Assembly: GCA_028292625.1 (NCBI GenBank)
Contig: JAQGLY010000054.1
Span: 1-37,959 of the forward strand
Length of the DNA: 37,959 bases
Direction of reading: 5' to 3'
From: Herbaspirillum sp.
GTDB lineage: Bacteria > Pseudomonadota > Gammaproteobacteria > Burkholderiales > Burkholderiaceae_D
How positions within the stretch are numbered: position 1 is the first letter of the stretch; each line of letters starts with the position of its first letter. The notes under the pieces were generated by a model. The model made no database searches and had not been told where the DNA came from. It was given only the letters and a program-made list of their open reading frames with translations. A program made the translations under genes and the position numbers. This document shows, piece after piece, positions 8,467 through 17,623 of this stretch.

Positions 8467-9702
8467 TCAGGATCTGTAATCAGCATTGATGCTGACATAA
8501 TCGTGCGACAGATCGCAGGTCCAGATGGTCACGCTCGCATTGCCCCGCCCCAGTTTTACCCGCACGGTAATTTCGCTTTGCTGCATCACGCGTTGACCGT
8601 CGGCTTCCAGATAATCCGGATGGCGTCCGCCCTCTTTGGCGACCCAGACGTCGTCCAGGTACAAATTCAATTTCGATACGTCCAGATCGTCCACGCCGGC
8701 ATAGCCGATCGCGGCCAGAATGCGGCCCAGATTCGGGTCGGACGCGAAAAAGGCGGTTTTCACCAGCGGCGAATGGCCGATCGAATATGCGATCTTGCGG
8801 CATTCTTCGACATTGGCGCCGTCTTCCACCGTCACTGTGATGAATTTGGTCGCGCCTTCACCGTCGCGGATGATCATTTGCGCCAGTTCCTGCGCGATCG
8901 ATGTGACCGCCTCGGCCAGCGCGGCATACTCGGCCGTTCCGACCGCATCGACGCGCAATTCGCCCCCGCCGGTCGCGATCAGCATGAACGAATCGTTGGT
9001 AGACGTATCGCCGTCGATCGTGATGCAGTTGAACGATTTGTCCGCCGCCTGCTTGACCAAGATATCGAGCACCGGCTGCGCCACGGCCGCATCGATCGCC
9101 AGAAAACCCAGCATCGTCGCCATATTCGGCCTGATCATGCCGGCGCCTTTGCTGATGCCGGTCATCGTGACGGTCTTGCCGGCGATCGTCACGCGACGCG
9201 ATGCGGCTTTCGGTTGCGTGTCGGTGGTCATGATCGCTTCGGCTGCGTTGAACCAGTTATCCGCCTGCAGATTGGACAGCGCTTGCGGCAGCCCCGCGGT
9301 AATGCGATCGACCGGCAGCGGTTCCAGAATCACGCCGGTGGAAAACGGCAGAATCTGCTGCGATGCGCAGCCCAGCAGCGCGGCCAGCGCATCGCAGGTC
9401 GCATGCGCATTGGCCAGTCCGGCTGCGCCGGTGCCGGCGTTGGCATTGCCGGTATTGATCAGCAGCGCGCGGATCGGCGCGGCGGCGGTGGCTTGCGCCA
9501 GATGCTGCCGGCTGATCTGCACCGGCGCCGCGCAAAAGCGATTTAGCGTGAACACGCCCGCCACCGTCGCGGCCGGCGCCAGTTTGATGACCAGCACATC
9601 CTTGCGGCTAGCCTTGCGCACGCCGGCCTCGGCATGGCCCAGTTCGACGCCGGCGACAGGCTGTAGGTTGGCGGGAATGGGTAGGGGAGAATTGACTGCC
9701 AT
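8467..9702 (-). CDS. argJ: Bifunctional glutamate N-acetyltransferase / amino-acid acetyltransferase ArgJ
   Basis: Ornithine acetyltransferase family protein of 411 residues which recycles the acetyl group from N-acetylornithine to glutamate in arginine synthesis; some family members also use acetyl-CoA. It is made as a precursor that cleaves itself before a threonine. That site is clear here: [15 protein letters not shown] with the nucleophile T196. The oxyanion-hole region (STGVILEP near residue 121) and the C-terminal YSGS-like end of the beta chain fit. The start ATG 9702 gives the expected N-terminus. A stem-loop terminator upstream separates it from secA, so argJ probably leads its own transcript with the DUF815 ATPase and mutT. 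Confidence 0.94.
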   Translation of the reverse strand: MAVNSPLPIPANLQPVAGVELGHAEAGVRKASRKDVLVIKLAPAATVAGVFTLNRFCAAPVQISRQHLAQATAAAPIRALLINTGNANAGTGAAGLANAHATCDALAALLGCASQQILPFSTGVILEPLPVDRITAGLPQALSNLQADNWFNAAEAIMTTDTQPKAASRRVTIAGKTVTMTGISKGAGMIRPNMATMLGFLAIDAAVAQPVLDILVKQAADKSFNCITIDGDTSTNDSFMLIATGGGELRVDAVGTAEYAALAEAVTSIAQELAQMIIRDGEGATKFITVTVEDGANVEECRKIAYSIGHSPLVKTAFFASDPNLGRILAAIGYAGVDDLDVSKLNLYLDDVWVAKEGGRHPDYLEADGQRVMQQSEITVRVKLGRGNASVTIWTCDLSHDYVSINADYRS

Positions 9703-9770
9703 GGCGTTGATTTATCCGAAGGAAATGAAAACGGTAAAGAAACAGTGAAAGGCGGAAACTAAAACGCGTT

Positions 9771-9776
9771 ATTGTA
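9771..9776 (-). promoter_or_regulatory. Candidate -10 box for argJ
   Basis: TACAAT on the minus strand lies between the secA terminator and the argJ start, about 70 bases before the ATG. The -35 region is the T-run of the terminator and fits poorly. Position supports it more than sequence. Confidence 0.3.
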
Positions 9777-9790
9777 GCCGCATATGGCGA

Positions 9791-9835
9791 ATAAAAAAGG
9801 GCGGCATCCCGGATCTCGCCGGGATGCCGCCCTTT
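9791..9835 (-). terminator. Intrinsic terminator of secA
   Basis: A perfect 17-base-pair inverted repeat (9796-9812 with 9819-9835) with a 6-base loop, GC-rich near its base and top, is followed on the minus strand by a run of six T then AT. It begins about 58 bases after the secA stop. This is a textbook Rho-independent terminator. Confidence 0.93.
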
Positions 9836-9892
9836 CCTGCTTGGCGTATTTCAGTGGCACGGCCAAGTCCGGCCGGAACAGCTGACAGACCG

Positions 9893-12655
9893 TTAGGCCA
9901 GCCTGCCGTGACACTGCTTGTATTTCTTGCCGCTGCCGCAAGGACATGGATCGTTGCGGCCGACCTTCGGCACCGCATGGATCTGCGCTTGCCGCGGTTC
10001 TTCGCTGACAACCGTCGGCGCCAGCAATTCTTCCGCCTCGGCGCCCGGTGTGAAATCGGCATGCTGGTAATGCAGGTTTTCCACATGCGGTTGCGCCAGC
10101 TTCTCTTCGGCCGCTTCGATTTCCTCACGGCTCTGGATCTGTACGGTCATGACGATCTTGATCACTTCGTTCTTGATCAGATCGAGCATTTGCGCAAACA
10201 GTTCGAAGGCTTCGCGCTTGTATTCCTGTTTCGGATTCTTCTGCGCATAACCACGCAGATGGATGCCCTGACGCAGATAATCCAGCGCCGCCAGATGTTC
10301 GCGCCAATGGCTGTCGATCGCCTGCAGCGTGACGCTGCGTTCGAAGCCCTGGAAGCCTTCCACGCCGACCGCCTGGGCTTTCGCGGCGTACGTCCCATCG
10401 GCCGCCTCCAGGATACGGTCCAGCAGGTCCTCGTCGCTCAGATCGGGTTCTTCCTCCAGCATCGCGACCAGCGGCACTTCCAGTCGCCACTCGTTGGCCA
10501 GCGCGGCTTCCAGCCCCGGGATGTCCCATTGCTCTTCGATCGACTCGGGCGGCACATAGGTATAGAACACCTCGGTGAACACGGCCTGGCGCAGAGAGGT
10601 AATCATCTCCGACATATCCTGCGATTCCAGCAATTCGTTACGCTGCTGATAAATCACCTTGCGCTGATCGTTGGAGACGTCGTCGTATTCCAGCAATTGT
10701 TTGCGGATGTCGAAATTGCGCGCCTCGACCTTGCGTTGCGCCGACTCGATCGAACGCGACACGATGCCGGCCTCGATCGGCTCGCCTTCCGGCATCTTCA
10801 GCCGGTCCATGATGGCGCGCACGCGGTCGCCGGCGAAAATGCGCAGCAGCGCGTCGTCCAGCGACAGATAGAAACGCGACGATCCGGGATCGCCCTGGCG
10901 TCCGGAACGGCCGCGCAACTGATTGTCGACGCGGCGCGATTCATGGCGTTCAGTGCCGACGATGTGCAGGCCGCCGGCGGCCACCACGTGATCGTGCAGC
11001 GATTGCCATTCGTCGTGCAGTTTTTGCGACTGCGCCTGCTTGTCGGCGTCCGACAGCGCCGGATCCGCCTCGATCAACTGCACCTGCTTCTCGACGTTGC
11101 CGCCCAGCACGATGTCGGTGCCTCGGCCGGCCATGTTGGTGGCGATGGTGATCATTTTCGGACGGCCGGCCTGCGCGATGATCTGCGCTTCGCGTTCATG
11201 CTGCTTGGCGTTGAGCACGTTGTGCGGCAAACCGGCCTTGTCCAGGATGCCGGACAGCAATTCCGAATTCTCGATCGAGGTCGTGCCCACCAGCACCGGC
11301 TGCCCGCGCTCGTAGCAATCCTTGATATCGACCAGCATGGCCTGGTATTTTTCCTGCGCGGTCTTGTAGACCTGATCCTGCCTGTCCTTGCGGTCGCTGG
11401 GACGGTTCGGCGGAATCACGACCGTTTCCAGTCCGTAAATTTCCTGGAATTCGTAGGCTTCGGTATCGGCCGTGCCGGTCATGCCGGACAGCTTGGCGTA
11501 CATGCGGAAATAATTCTGGAAGGTAATCGAGGCCAGCGTCTGGTTTTCGTTCTGGATCGCCACGCCTTCCTTGGCTTCCACCGCCTGGTGCAAGCCTTCC
11601 GACCAGCGGCGGCCGGTCATCAGACGGCCGGTGAATTCGTCGACGATCACGACTTCGCCGTTCTGCACAACATAATGCTGATCCTTGTGATACAGCGTGT
11701 GCGCGCGCAGCGCGGCGTACAAATGATGCACCAGCGAAATGTGCGCCGCGTCGTACAGCGATCCGCCTTCGGCCAGCAGTCCCATCTCGGTCAGAATGCG
11801 CTCGGCCTTGTCGTGCCCGGCTTCGGTCAGCAGCACCTGATGCGCCTTGTCGTCGCGCGTGTAATCGCCGGGGACTTCGACCTTGCCTTTGCCGTCCGGC
11901 GTTTCTTCGCCGATCTGCAATGTCAGCAGCGGCGGCACGGTATAGATATTCTGGTAGAGATCCGTATGGCTTTCTGCCTGTCCGGAAATGATAAGCGGCG
12001 TGCGCGCCTCCTCGATCAGGATCGAATCGACTTCATCGACGATCGCAAAATTGAGGCTGCGCTGCACCCGGTCGGCGGCCTCGAACACCATGTTGTCGCG
12101 CAGGTAATCGAAACCGAATTCGTTATTGGTGCCGTAAGTGATGTCCGCCGCATACGCGGTTTGCTTGATGTCGTGCGCCATCTGCGACAGATTGACGCCG
12201 GTGGTCAGGCCCAGCCAGCTATACAGGCGGCCCATCCATTCGGCATCGCGTTGCGCGAGGTAGTCGTTGACCGTCACCACGTGCACGCCCTTGCCCGACA
12301 ACGCGTTCAGATAAGCCGGCAAGGTCGCCATCAGCGTCTTGCCTTCGCCGGTGCGCATTTCGGCGATCTTGCCGTAATGCAAAACCATGCCGCCCACCAG
12401 CTGCACATCGAAATGGCGCATTTTCAGGACCCGCTTGCTGGCCTCGCGGCAGACCGCAAATGCCTCCGGCAGGATCGCATCGAGCGTTTCGCCGCCGGCC
12501 GCGCGCGCCTTCAGCTCGGGCGTCTTGGCTTGCAGTTGCGCATCCGAAAGCTTTTCGACGACCGGTTCCAACGCATTGATTTCGCGGACTGTTTTTTGGT
12601 ATTGCTTAAGCAGTCGCTGGTTGCGGCTACCGAAAATCTGAGTCAGTAATGACAT
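9893..12655 (-). CDS. secA: Protein translocase motor SecA
   Basis: Essential ATPase that pushes preproteins through SecYEG; 920 residues. The N-terminal nucleotide fold has Walker A TGEGKT at residues 102-107 and the Walker B stretch [15 protein letters not shown] near residue 210. The second nucleotide fold contains the conserved NMAGRGTDI block, followed by RQLLEYDDV in the helical scaffold. The C-terminus carries the zinc-binding [13 protein letters not shown] (C904, C906, C915, H916) that binds SecB and phospholipid. The start is ATG 12655, giving [12 protein letters not shown]; an upstream in-frame codon (12703) would add 16 residues foreign to the family. It stands alone, ended by a strong terminator. 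Confidence 0.97.
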   Translation of the reverse strand: MSLLTQIFGSRNQRLLKQYQKTVREINALEPVVEKLSDAQLQAKTPELKARAAGGETLDAILPEAFAVCREASKRVLKMRHFDVQLVGGMVLHYGKIAEMRTGEGKTLMATLPAYLNALSGKGVHVVTVNDYLAQRDAEWMGRLYSWLGLTTGVNLSQMAHDIKQTAYAADITYGTNNEFGFDYLRDNMVFEAADRVQRSLNFAIVDEVDSILIEEARTPLIISGQAESHTDLYQNIYTVPPLLTLQIGEETPDGKGKVEVPGDYTRDDKAHQVLLTEAGHDKAERILTEMGLLAEGGSLYDAAHISLVHHLYAALRAHTLYHKDQHYVVQNGEVVIVDEFTGRLMTGRRWSEGLHQAVEAKEGVAIQNENQTLASITFQNYFRMYAKLSGMTGTADTEAYEFQEIYGLETVVIPPNRPSDRKDRQDQVYKTAQEKYQAMLVDIKDCYERGQPVLVGTTSIENSELLSGILDKAGLPHNVLNAKQHEREAQIIAQAGRPKMITIATNMAGRGTDIVLGGNVEKQVQLIEADPALSDADKQAQSQKLHDEWQSLHDHVVAAGGLHIVGTERHESRRVDNQLRGRSGRQGDPGSSRFYLSLDDALLRIFAGDRVRAIMDRLKMPEGEPIEAGIVSRSIESAQRKVEARNFDIRKQLLEYDDVSNDQRKVIYQQRNELLESQDMSEMITSLRQAVFTEVFYTYVPPESIEEQWDIPGLEAALANEWRLEVPLVAMLEEEPDLSDEDLLDRILEAADGTYAAKAQAVGVEGFQGFERSVTLQAIDSHWREHLAALDYLRQGIHLRGYAQKNPKQEYKREAFELFAQMLDLIKNEVIKIVMTVQIQSREEIEAAEEKLAQPHVENLHYQHADFTPGAEAEELLAPTVVSEEPRQAQIHAVPKVGRNDPCPCGSGKKYKQCHGRLA

Positions 12656-12957
12656 GCTTGCTTGGATTCTAAAAAAACTTGAAAGAAGAGCGCCGCATTG
12701 CAATCGGCGACGACCGCGATACGAAACCGGAATATAACCAAAGCCTGCCTAAAATATGCGAAAGCACCGCATCGTAACGCGCCACACCATGCTTTTTCGA
12801 CAATTAGCTCGTGATTTTATCATGCGCCACCGCGCCGCCACACCTGACCGGGTCCCCAATATGGGAACAGCGGCGTCGGAGTGCGCCGAACGTCAGCAGC
12901 AGATTGGGTTTATCCCGTAGGAATCAATAGAGATCCGGGCGTAAATGCCGACAAATA
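12656..12957. other. Intergenic region upstream of secA
   Basis: This 302-base gap follows the M23 peptidase gene and precedes secA, both on the minus strand. It contains AT-rich patches with -10-like hexamers on the minus strand (such as TATATT near 12730-12740) but no convincing -35 partner, no strong terminator for the peptidase gene and no open reading frame I would defend. I did not find an obvious secM-like leader gene. Confidence 0.5.
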
Positions 12958-13938
12958 TTATTTCGCGGCAATAGTCGCGGCAATAGTCGTGGCCATTGCC
13001 GGCGCCGCCCCGGAGCCCAAAGCGAGAAATTTGCGCGGATCCTGCGCCGCGCCCTTGATCCGGACTTCGAAATGCAGATGCGGCCCGGTCGAGCGGCCGG
13101 TGGTCCCGATATCGGCAATGTGCTGGCCGCGTTTGACGATATCGCCGACTTTGGCGTACAGCTTCGACGCGTGGGCATAACGCGTCATGATGTCGTTGCC
13201 GTGATCGATATCCAGCATATTGCCGTATTGATAATGAAATTCGGCCGCCACCACCACGCCGGCCGCCGCCGCATAGATCGGGGTGCCGATCGGCGCCGGG
13301 AAGTCGAGGCCTTCATGAAATGCATTGCCGCCGGTGAACGGATCCAGGCGCCAGCCGAAACTCGACGAGTTGTAGCGCACGTTGACCGGTTGATTGGTCG
13401 GCAGCAGCTTGGCTTTGATCTTGTCGCTCATCAGCGCGGTTTCCACCACGTTCATATAATCGGCGCGCCGGCCGATATCGACGTCGAATGCGTCCAGGCT
13501 CTGTTGCAGCTGGCTCATGTTCAACGCATGCGGAATCGTTGCCGCGCTGCTGCCGATGGCGCCGCCCTGGCCGCCGGGCGGCTCTTTGAAATTGAATTCT
13601 TCGGGCCGCACGCCGGACAAGCTCTGCACCCGCTCGCCCAATGCGTCCAGGCGCATCAGCTGGGCCTGCATTTGGCCGAGCTTGATGGCCATGACGGCCA
13701 GGTTTTCTTTCAGGTATTTTTCTTTTCTGTCGTCATCCTGCCGCATCAGCGATTCCACCACATCGTGCAGCATTGGCGACGGGGAATCGGCGGCATGGCG
13801 TAAAAAAAGATAGGCAACCAGGGCCGCGGCGGCCAGCACGGCAACCATCAGCAACAGCAGCGCCAGCACGACATGGCGGGAATTCAGCGTCAGCGACCGC
13901 ACGCGGGAAAGCCGCGGGTGCAGCAAAATAATTTGCAT
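12958..13938 (-). CDS. M23 (LytM) family metallopeptidase, membrane-anchored
   Basis: A 326-residue protein with a short basic N-terminus, one membrane segment at about residues 22-46, a mainly helical periplasmic region (about 55-180) and a C-terminal LytM domain. The zinc ligands are intact: H208 and D212 in HEGLDFPAP and H287/H289 in GPHLHFEV, so it should be an active peptidoglycan endopeptidase rather than a degenerate EnvC-type activator. The sequence ends in an alanine/threonine-rich tail. It is encoded next to secA and divergent from dciA, 54 bases apart. The cell-wall cross-link it cuts, and whether it acts in elongation or daughter-cell separation, cannot be read from the sequence. 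Confidence 0.88.
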   Translation of the reverse strand: MQIILLHPRLSRVRSLTLNSRHVVLALLLLMVAVLAAAALVAYLFLRHAADSPSPMLHDVVESLMRQDDDRKEKYLKENLAVMAIKLGQMQAQLMRLDALGERVQSLSGVRPEEFNFKEPPGGQGGAIGSSAATIPHALNMSQLQQSLDAFDVDIGRRADYMNVVETALMSDKIKAKLLPTNQPVNVRYNSSSFGWRLDPFTGGNAFHEGLDFPAPIGTPIYAAAAGVVVAAEFHYQYGNMLDIDHGNDIMTRYAHASKLYAKVGDIVKRGQHIADIGTTGRSTGPHLHFEVRIKGAAQDPRKFLALGSGAAPAMATTIAATIAAK

Positions 13939-13992
13939 CCTTTGTTCCCCAAAGCCCCGTCCATTGCGAAGGACTTGTGATATCTTGAAAAG

Positions 13993-14523
13993 ATGTTACG
14001 TCGCTCTCCAGCTCTCCCCTCCCGGCCCCTGCATGCCGGCTCCAATACCGGCCGCGCCGGCGGCGGCTTCAAAGCCGCGACCGCCAGGTACGCGACGGAC
14101 TTTCTGCAATCCGATAATGGTATGGCGTCGCTGTTGCCGACGGTAGCCCGGATGGCTGCATTGCAAAAGGATTGCGCTGCGCTGTTACCGGCAATGTTCA
14201 AAGCGTGCGACGTATTGCAATACGATGCGGATCAATTGGTGCTGTCGACGCCGAACGCGGCATTGGCGGCCAAGCTGAAACAACAGTTGCCCAAATTGCA
14301 AGCACATTTATGTAAGGGCGGCTGGCAGGTTAACGTAATACGTATCAAAGTGCAAGTCGGCAGGCCCCGTCCGCGCGACGTCTTCACCAAGCAGATTCAT
14401 TTGCCGCAGCAGGCGCTGAGCGCGCTGGACAATCTGGGGCAAACGCTGGAAAGCTCCCCGCGCAATCAAGCGCTGGTCGACGCCATCCGCGCCATGGTGG
14501 CGCGGCATCGCGGAGAAAAATAA
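13993..14523 (+). CDS. dciA: DciA family (DUF721) replicative helicase loader
   Basis: A 176-residue protein of the DUF721 family. DciA replaces the phage-derived DnaC/DnaI loaders in most bacteria and helps place DnaB on DNA. The N-terminus (about 1-35) is basic and low in complexity; the conserved block begins around DFLQSDNGMASLLPTVARM and contains the small KH-like domain, including LVLSTPNAALAAKLKQQLP. The C-terminus is helical. The start is uncertain: ATG 13993 gives the longest form, while later codons would remove only the variable part; homologues extend upstream of the methionine at 14122, which is therefore too late. It is divergent from the M23 gene and convergent with lpxC. Confidence 0.75.
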   Translation: MLRRSPALPSRPLHAGSNTGRAGGGFKAATARYATDFLQSDNGMASLLPTVARMAALQKDCAALLPAMFKACDVLQYDADQLVLSTPNAALAAKLKQQLPKLQAHLCKGGWQVNVIRIKVQVGRPRPRDVFTKQIHLPQQALSALDNLGQTLESSPRNQALVDAIRAMVARHRGEK

Positions 14524-14575
14524 ACGCTGGAATATTCGAATTTAAAATGAGTATCTGCGTTGATATTTAGTATGT

Positions 14576-14597
14576 GCCTGCCGCGTACACGGCAGGC
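14576..14597. terminator. Stem-loop between convergent dciA and lpxC
   Basis: GCCTGCCG (14576-14583) and CGGCAGGC (14590-14597) form a perfect 8-base-pair GC-rich stem with a 6-base loop. It lies about 10 bases beyond the lpxC stop. On the minus strand the following bases are AT-rich but not a clean T-run, so termination is plausible rather than certain; it could serve both genes. Confidence 0.5.
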
Positions 14598-14607
14598 GCG
14601 TGCTGAA

Positions 14608-15543
14608 TTAGTTGAGGGCCCACTCCTGCTGCGCCTGCGAAGTATAGGTAGCCGGGGCCAGCTCCAGCTTGTCGAAGGTGATGATCTCATAGGCATCGGG
14701 CTGCTCCAGCAGCGCACGCAACAACAGGTTGTTCAGTGCGTGGCCGGATTTATGCGCCTCGTAGCTGGCCAGCAATGGGTGGCCGATCAAATACAGATCG
14801 CCGATCGCATCCAGAATCTTGTGCCGCACGAATTCGTTATCGTAACGCAGGCCGTCGGTATTCAAGATCCTGTATTCGTCCAGCACGATCGCATTCTCGA
14901 AGGAGCCGCCGCGCGCCAGACCCATGCCGCGCAGAGTTTCGACATCCTGCATGAAGCCGAAGGTACGGGCGCGCGCGATTTCCTTCACATACGATTCAAA
15001 GCCGAAATCGACTTCGGCGGTCTGACCGGTGGCGTCTACGGCCGGATGATTGAATTCGATGAAGAACTTGAGCTTGAAGCCTTCGTAAGGCTCGAGGCGC
15101 GCCCATCTTTCGCGATCGCCCTCCCCTTCGCGGACTTCGATCGGGCGCTTGATGCGAAGGAATTTTTTGGCGGCATTTTGTTCCTGCAGGCCGGCTTGCT
15201 GCAGCAGAAACACGAATGACGACGCCGAACCGTCCATGATCGGGATTTCTTCCGCGGTCACGTCGATAATCAGGTTATCCAATCCCATACCGGCGCAAGC
15301 CGACAGTAGATGCTCGACCGTCGATACGCGCACCCCATCCTTGGCCAGCACCGACGCCATGCGGGTATCACCGACGCCCAGCGCGGTCGCCGGCAATTCC
15401 ACGATCGGATCCAGGTCGATGCGGCGGAACAGAATCCCGCTATCGACCGCGGCCGGATGCAGCGTCAACTCGACCTTGGTGCCGGAATGCATGCCGATAC
15501 CGACGGCCTTGATCGATTTCTTAATTGTGCGTTGTTTCAACAT
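14608..15543 (-). CDS. lpxC: UDP-3-O-acyl-N-acetylglucosamine deacetylase
   Basis: Zinc amidase that catalyses the committed step of lipid A synthesis; 311 residues, the usual length. Zinc ligands are H78 (TVEHLLSA), H241 and D245 ([10 protein letters not shown]); the catalytic histidine region is HKSGHALN with H268. The start is ATG 15543, giving [21 protein letters not shown], the standard N-terminus; the open frame continues upstream without homology. No ribosome-binding sequence is seen before this ATG, and a perfect TATAAT ends six bases before it, so the mRNA may be leaderless. It sits near ftsZ, as in many proteobacteria, but here two genes lie between. Confidence 0.96.
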   Translation of the reverse strand: MLKQRTIKKSIKAVGIGMHSGTKVELTLHPAAVDSGILFRRIDLDPIVELPATALGVGDTRMASVLAKDGVRVSTVEHLLSACAGMGLDNLIIDVTAEEIPIMDGSASSFVFLLQQAGLQEQNAAKKFLRIKRPIEVREGEGDRERWARLEPYEGFKLKFFIEFNHPAVDATGQTAEVDFGFESYVKEIARARTFGFMQDVETLRGMGLARGGSFENAIVLDEYRILNTDGLRYDNEFVRHKILDAIGDLYLIGHPLLASYEAHKSGHALNNLLLRALLEQPDAYEIITFDKLELAPATYTSQAQQEWALN

Positions 15544-15549
15544 GCGGCC

Positions 15550-15555
15550 ATTATA
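15550..15555 (-). promoter_or_regulatory. Candidate -10 box of lpxC giving a leaderless mRNA
   Basis: A perfect TATAAT on the minus strand with only six bases between it and the lpxC ATG. Initiation 6-8 bases downstream would put the first transcribed base at or next to the A of the ATG. No -35 box matching TTGACA is found at 16-18 bases, so activity is uncertain. Confidence 0.45.
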
Positions 15556-15605
15556 GCCAGCTACGGCTCCGACAGCCGGGATGTCGCGAAAATGACGCAT
15601 TGCGC

Positions 15606-15633
15606 AAAAAAAGAAAGCGCCCGAAGGCGCCTT
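15606..15633 (-). terminator. Intrinsic terminator of the peroxiredoxin gene
   Basis: On the minus strand an 8-base-pair stem (15626-15633 with 15614-15621, one G-T pair) closes a TTCG tetraloop and is followed by TTTC and seven T. It lies about 37 bases after the peroxiredoxin stop and before lpxC. UUCG loops are typical of stable terminator hairpins. Confidence 0.9.
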
Positions 15634-15669
15634 GGATGACAACCGGGGCTTTTGCCCCTGAGCCCCCTA

Positions 15670-16173
15670 TTAGATCTGAGCCAGCAACGCCTCGGCGCTG
15701 GACACGTCCAACTTGCCACTCGGCTCTACATTGAGTTGCTTGACCACGCCGTCTTCGAGCAGCATCGAATAGCGTTGCGAACGCACGCCCATGCCGTGTT
15801 TGCTGAAATCGGCATCCAGACCCAACGCCTTGGTGAAATTGGCGCTGCCGTCGGCCAGCAGGCGCACCGCGCCATTGACCTTCTGATCGCGGCCCCAGGC
15901 GCCCATTACGAACGCGTCGTTGACGGAGATGGCCCAGATTTCATCCACGCCCTTGGCCTTGAACTCGGCGGCGTGATTGACGAAACCCGGCAGATGCTTG
16001 GCCGAACAGGTCGGTGTAAATGCGCCCGGCACGGCGAAGATCGCGATCTTCTTGCCCTTGGCCAGATCGGCGACCTTGAAAGTGTTCGGACCCACCGCGC
16101 AAGCATCGGTCGCGGTTTCGATGAATTCGGATAAAGTGCCTTCCGGCAAGCGATCGCCAACTTTGATAGTCAT
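15670..16173 (-). CDS. Peroxiredoxin (Prx5/AhpE-like, thiol peroxidase)
   Basis: A 167-residue peroxiredoxin of the Prx5 (redoxin) type, which reduces hydrogen and organic peroxides. The active-site loop is PGAFTPTCSAKHLPG with the peroxidatic cysteine C56, and the later R-S-Q-R-Y-S motif matches Prx5 proteins. A second cysteine, C25, lies on the N-terminal side; whether it resolves the sulfenic acid or glutathione does so is not decidable here. The start ATG 16173 is certain, with an excellent AGGAGG ribosome site 6-7 bases upstream; the longer open frame reaches into the neighbour. It follows the serpin-like gene by 96 bases without a terminator between, so the two may be co-transcribed; it ends in a strong terminator. 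Confidence 0.92.
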   Translation of the reverse strand: MTIKVGDRLPEGTLSEFIETATDACAVGPNTFKVADLAKGKKIAIFAVPGAFTPTCSAKHLPGFVNHAAEFKAKGVDEIWAISVNDAFVMGAWGRDQKVNGAVRLLADGSANFTKALGLDADFSKHGMGVRSQRYSMLLEDGVVKQLNVEPSGKLDVSSAEALLAQI

Positions 16174-16273
16174 GTCTGATTCCTCCTGAAAATTTAATGA
16201 AAAACGAGAGTACACCAAAACGCGGCAAATCGGAGCGGGCGGCATCAATTTCGCCGCGGGACCTGATTCGTCC

Positions 16274-17500
16274 CTAAGTCGGGTCGTTGACATGCAATGC
16301 GAACAGCACGCTGCCGTCGGCCGGAATCACGAACGCATCGAAAGGCCGGTTCAACACTATCCGTAACGGCGCTCTGCAGCTTCCTCCCTCCGCCACCGCG
16401 AACCGGGCCGCCGCCGCCGCCCGCACCCCATCTTCGTTGTGTTGAAATCGCGCGATCTGCTTGAGATCGGCCGAACCGCCCGAATCGCCGACAAAAGCGC
16501 CGATCCCCGGCAGGTCGATATCGCGCGTTTGAGTAAAGTCGAATTTCGGCGCCTTGAATTCATCGATGGTGCGTGAGCGCAATTTCAGGCTTTCCATGCC
16601 GCCGTCGGCAAGACGCGCCAGCAGATGCGCGCGGCTGCTTTTATGCGCGTACGGCGACAGATTTCTTTCCGGCAGCGCATACAACATCGTCAGCGGTTGT
16701 CCGGCGGCAGAAACGAAGCGGCGCGCGAACAGCAAGCAGTAGCCGTTTCCCCATTTTTCATTCAATGCCCCGCGGGCTTCGCACTGCGACATCATTTCGA
16801 CCAGCTTCGGAGCACCGCCGCCGACATGAAACTGTTCCAGGTTGGTCTGCTTCGGATCGAAGGCTTGCTGCCATTTCGCGATGAGATGCACCACCGCCGT
16901 GACGGAGAAGCGGATATCGCCGCCCCAATCCCCGGTGTGCGGACAGGCGCTGATAAAACCGTCGGTCTTGGCGCTGACGTAGTCTTTTACCCGGCGCGCG
17001 GCATCGGCCGCCTCGCCGGGAACCGCAAAAGCGCAGCGGATCGCCTTCGCGTGCGGCAAGGATTGCACATCGGCTTCCACGGTACTCGCCATTGGATCGG
17101 ATCTTTTGAGGACGGCGACGATGCCCTGCTGGAATTGCAATTGCGGACCGGCCATCGCCTGCATCATCTCATCGTGAGCGACCAGGCAACGTCGGTTATG
17201 CGCCACGTCGGGAGACAGATAATCGGCCAGCGCTTTACCGATTTTCGGGTTGACGATCATTTGCCCGGCCACCAGGCATTGGTACACCGTCGACGGATTG
17301 CACACGCTGTTTCGATCGGGCTCAAAGCCTTGGGCATGAACAATATGATGCAAATATTTGTTCAAGCCCGATTCCTGCGTCGGCGGATGCGCAAGCACCT
17401 CCGCGGCCGGCTCGACGGCGCACGATTCGGCGGCCTCCGGCGCAAGCGGCACATAGAAGGCGGAACTACTTTTGCCAATGAACGGCAGATTCCACGGCAT
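16274..17500 (-). CDS. Divergent serpin (serine protease inhibitor fold)
   Basis: A 408-residue protein that follows serpin landmarks in order: the helix B-type NSVCNPSTV (64-72), VKDYVSAKTDGFI (171-183, like the family's NxWVxxxTxGxI), the breach segment with IAKWQQAFDPKQT and EQFHVGG (207-228) then VEMMS (235-239), TMLYALPERN (271-280), APKFDF..RDIDL before IGAF (317-336), a reactive-loop hinge EDGVRAAAAA (356-365), and the C-terminal signature IVLNRPF (381-387) with GSVLFALHVNDP (396-407). Length fits the fold. P15 is Gly and P12-P9 are Ala, as in inhibitory serpins; P14 is Val. No signal peptide or membrane segment is seen, and it has nine cysteines. An AAGGA ribosome site supports ATG 17500. 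It lies between the ftsZ terminator and the peroxiredoxin. The assignment is by eye; target protease unknown. Confidence 0.78.
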   Translation of the reverse strand: MPWNLPFIGKSSSAFYVPLAPEAAESCAVEPAAEVLAHPPTQESGLNKYLHHIVHAQGFEPDRNSVCNPSTVYQCLVAGQMIVNPKIGKALADYLSPDVAHNRRCLVAHDEMMQAMAGPQLQFQQGIVAVLKRSDPMASTVEADVQSLPHAKAIRCAFAVPGEAADAARRVKDYVSAKTDGFISACPHTGDWGGDIRFSVTAVVHLIAKWQQAFDPKQTNLEQFHVGGGAPKLVEMMSQCEARGALNEKWGNGYCLLFARRFVSAAGQPLTMLYALPERNLSPYAHKSSRAHLLARLADGGMESLKLRSRTIDEFKAPKFDFTQTRDIDLPGIGAFVGDSGGSADLKQIARFQHNEDGVRAAAAARFAVAEGGSCRAPLRIVLNRPFDAFVIPADGSVLFALHVNDPT

Positions 17501-17567
17501 GGCGGTCCTTTTTGTAAAAGAAGGCCGATGCTACCGCCGCCAAACCAGGTTATTGCGCATAAATCGC

Positions 17568-17594
17568 GCATTGAATTTTAGAGAAATTCAATGC
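17568..17594. promoter_or_regulatory. 11-base dyad upstream of the serpin-like gene
   Basis: GCATTGAATTT (17568-17578) and AAATTCAATGC (17584-17594) form a perfect inverted repeat with a 5-base centre. It lies 68-94 bases before the serpin start and after the ftsZ terminator, in an AT-rich stretch, exactly where a promoter and operator for the serpin gene would be. It could bind a dimeric regulator or fold in RNA. No clear -35/-10 pair was found. Confidence 0.5.
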
Positions 17595-17623
17595 AACGTT
17601 TCCCGAAATCGGCGATGGACGGC

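Noticed and set aside
9824..12649. A 941-codon open frame on the plus strand opposite secA
   Set aside because: It mirrors secA almost exactly, is rich in H, R, Q and D as expected for the antisense frame of a high-GC gene, crosses the secA terminator and shows no domain. SecA on the other strand is certain.
12656..12957. A secM-like leader peptide or riboswitch before secA
   Set aside because: No short gene with an arrest-like sequence and no conserved structure could be recognised there.
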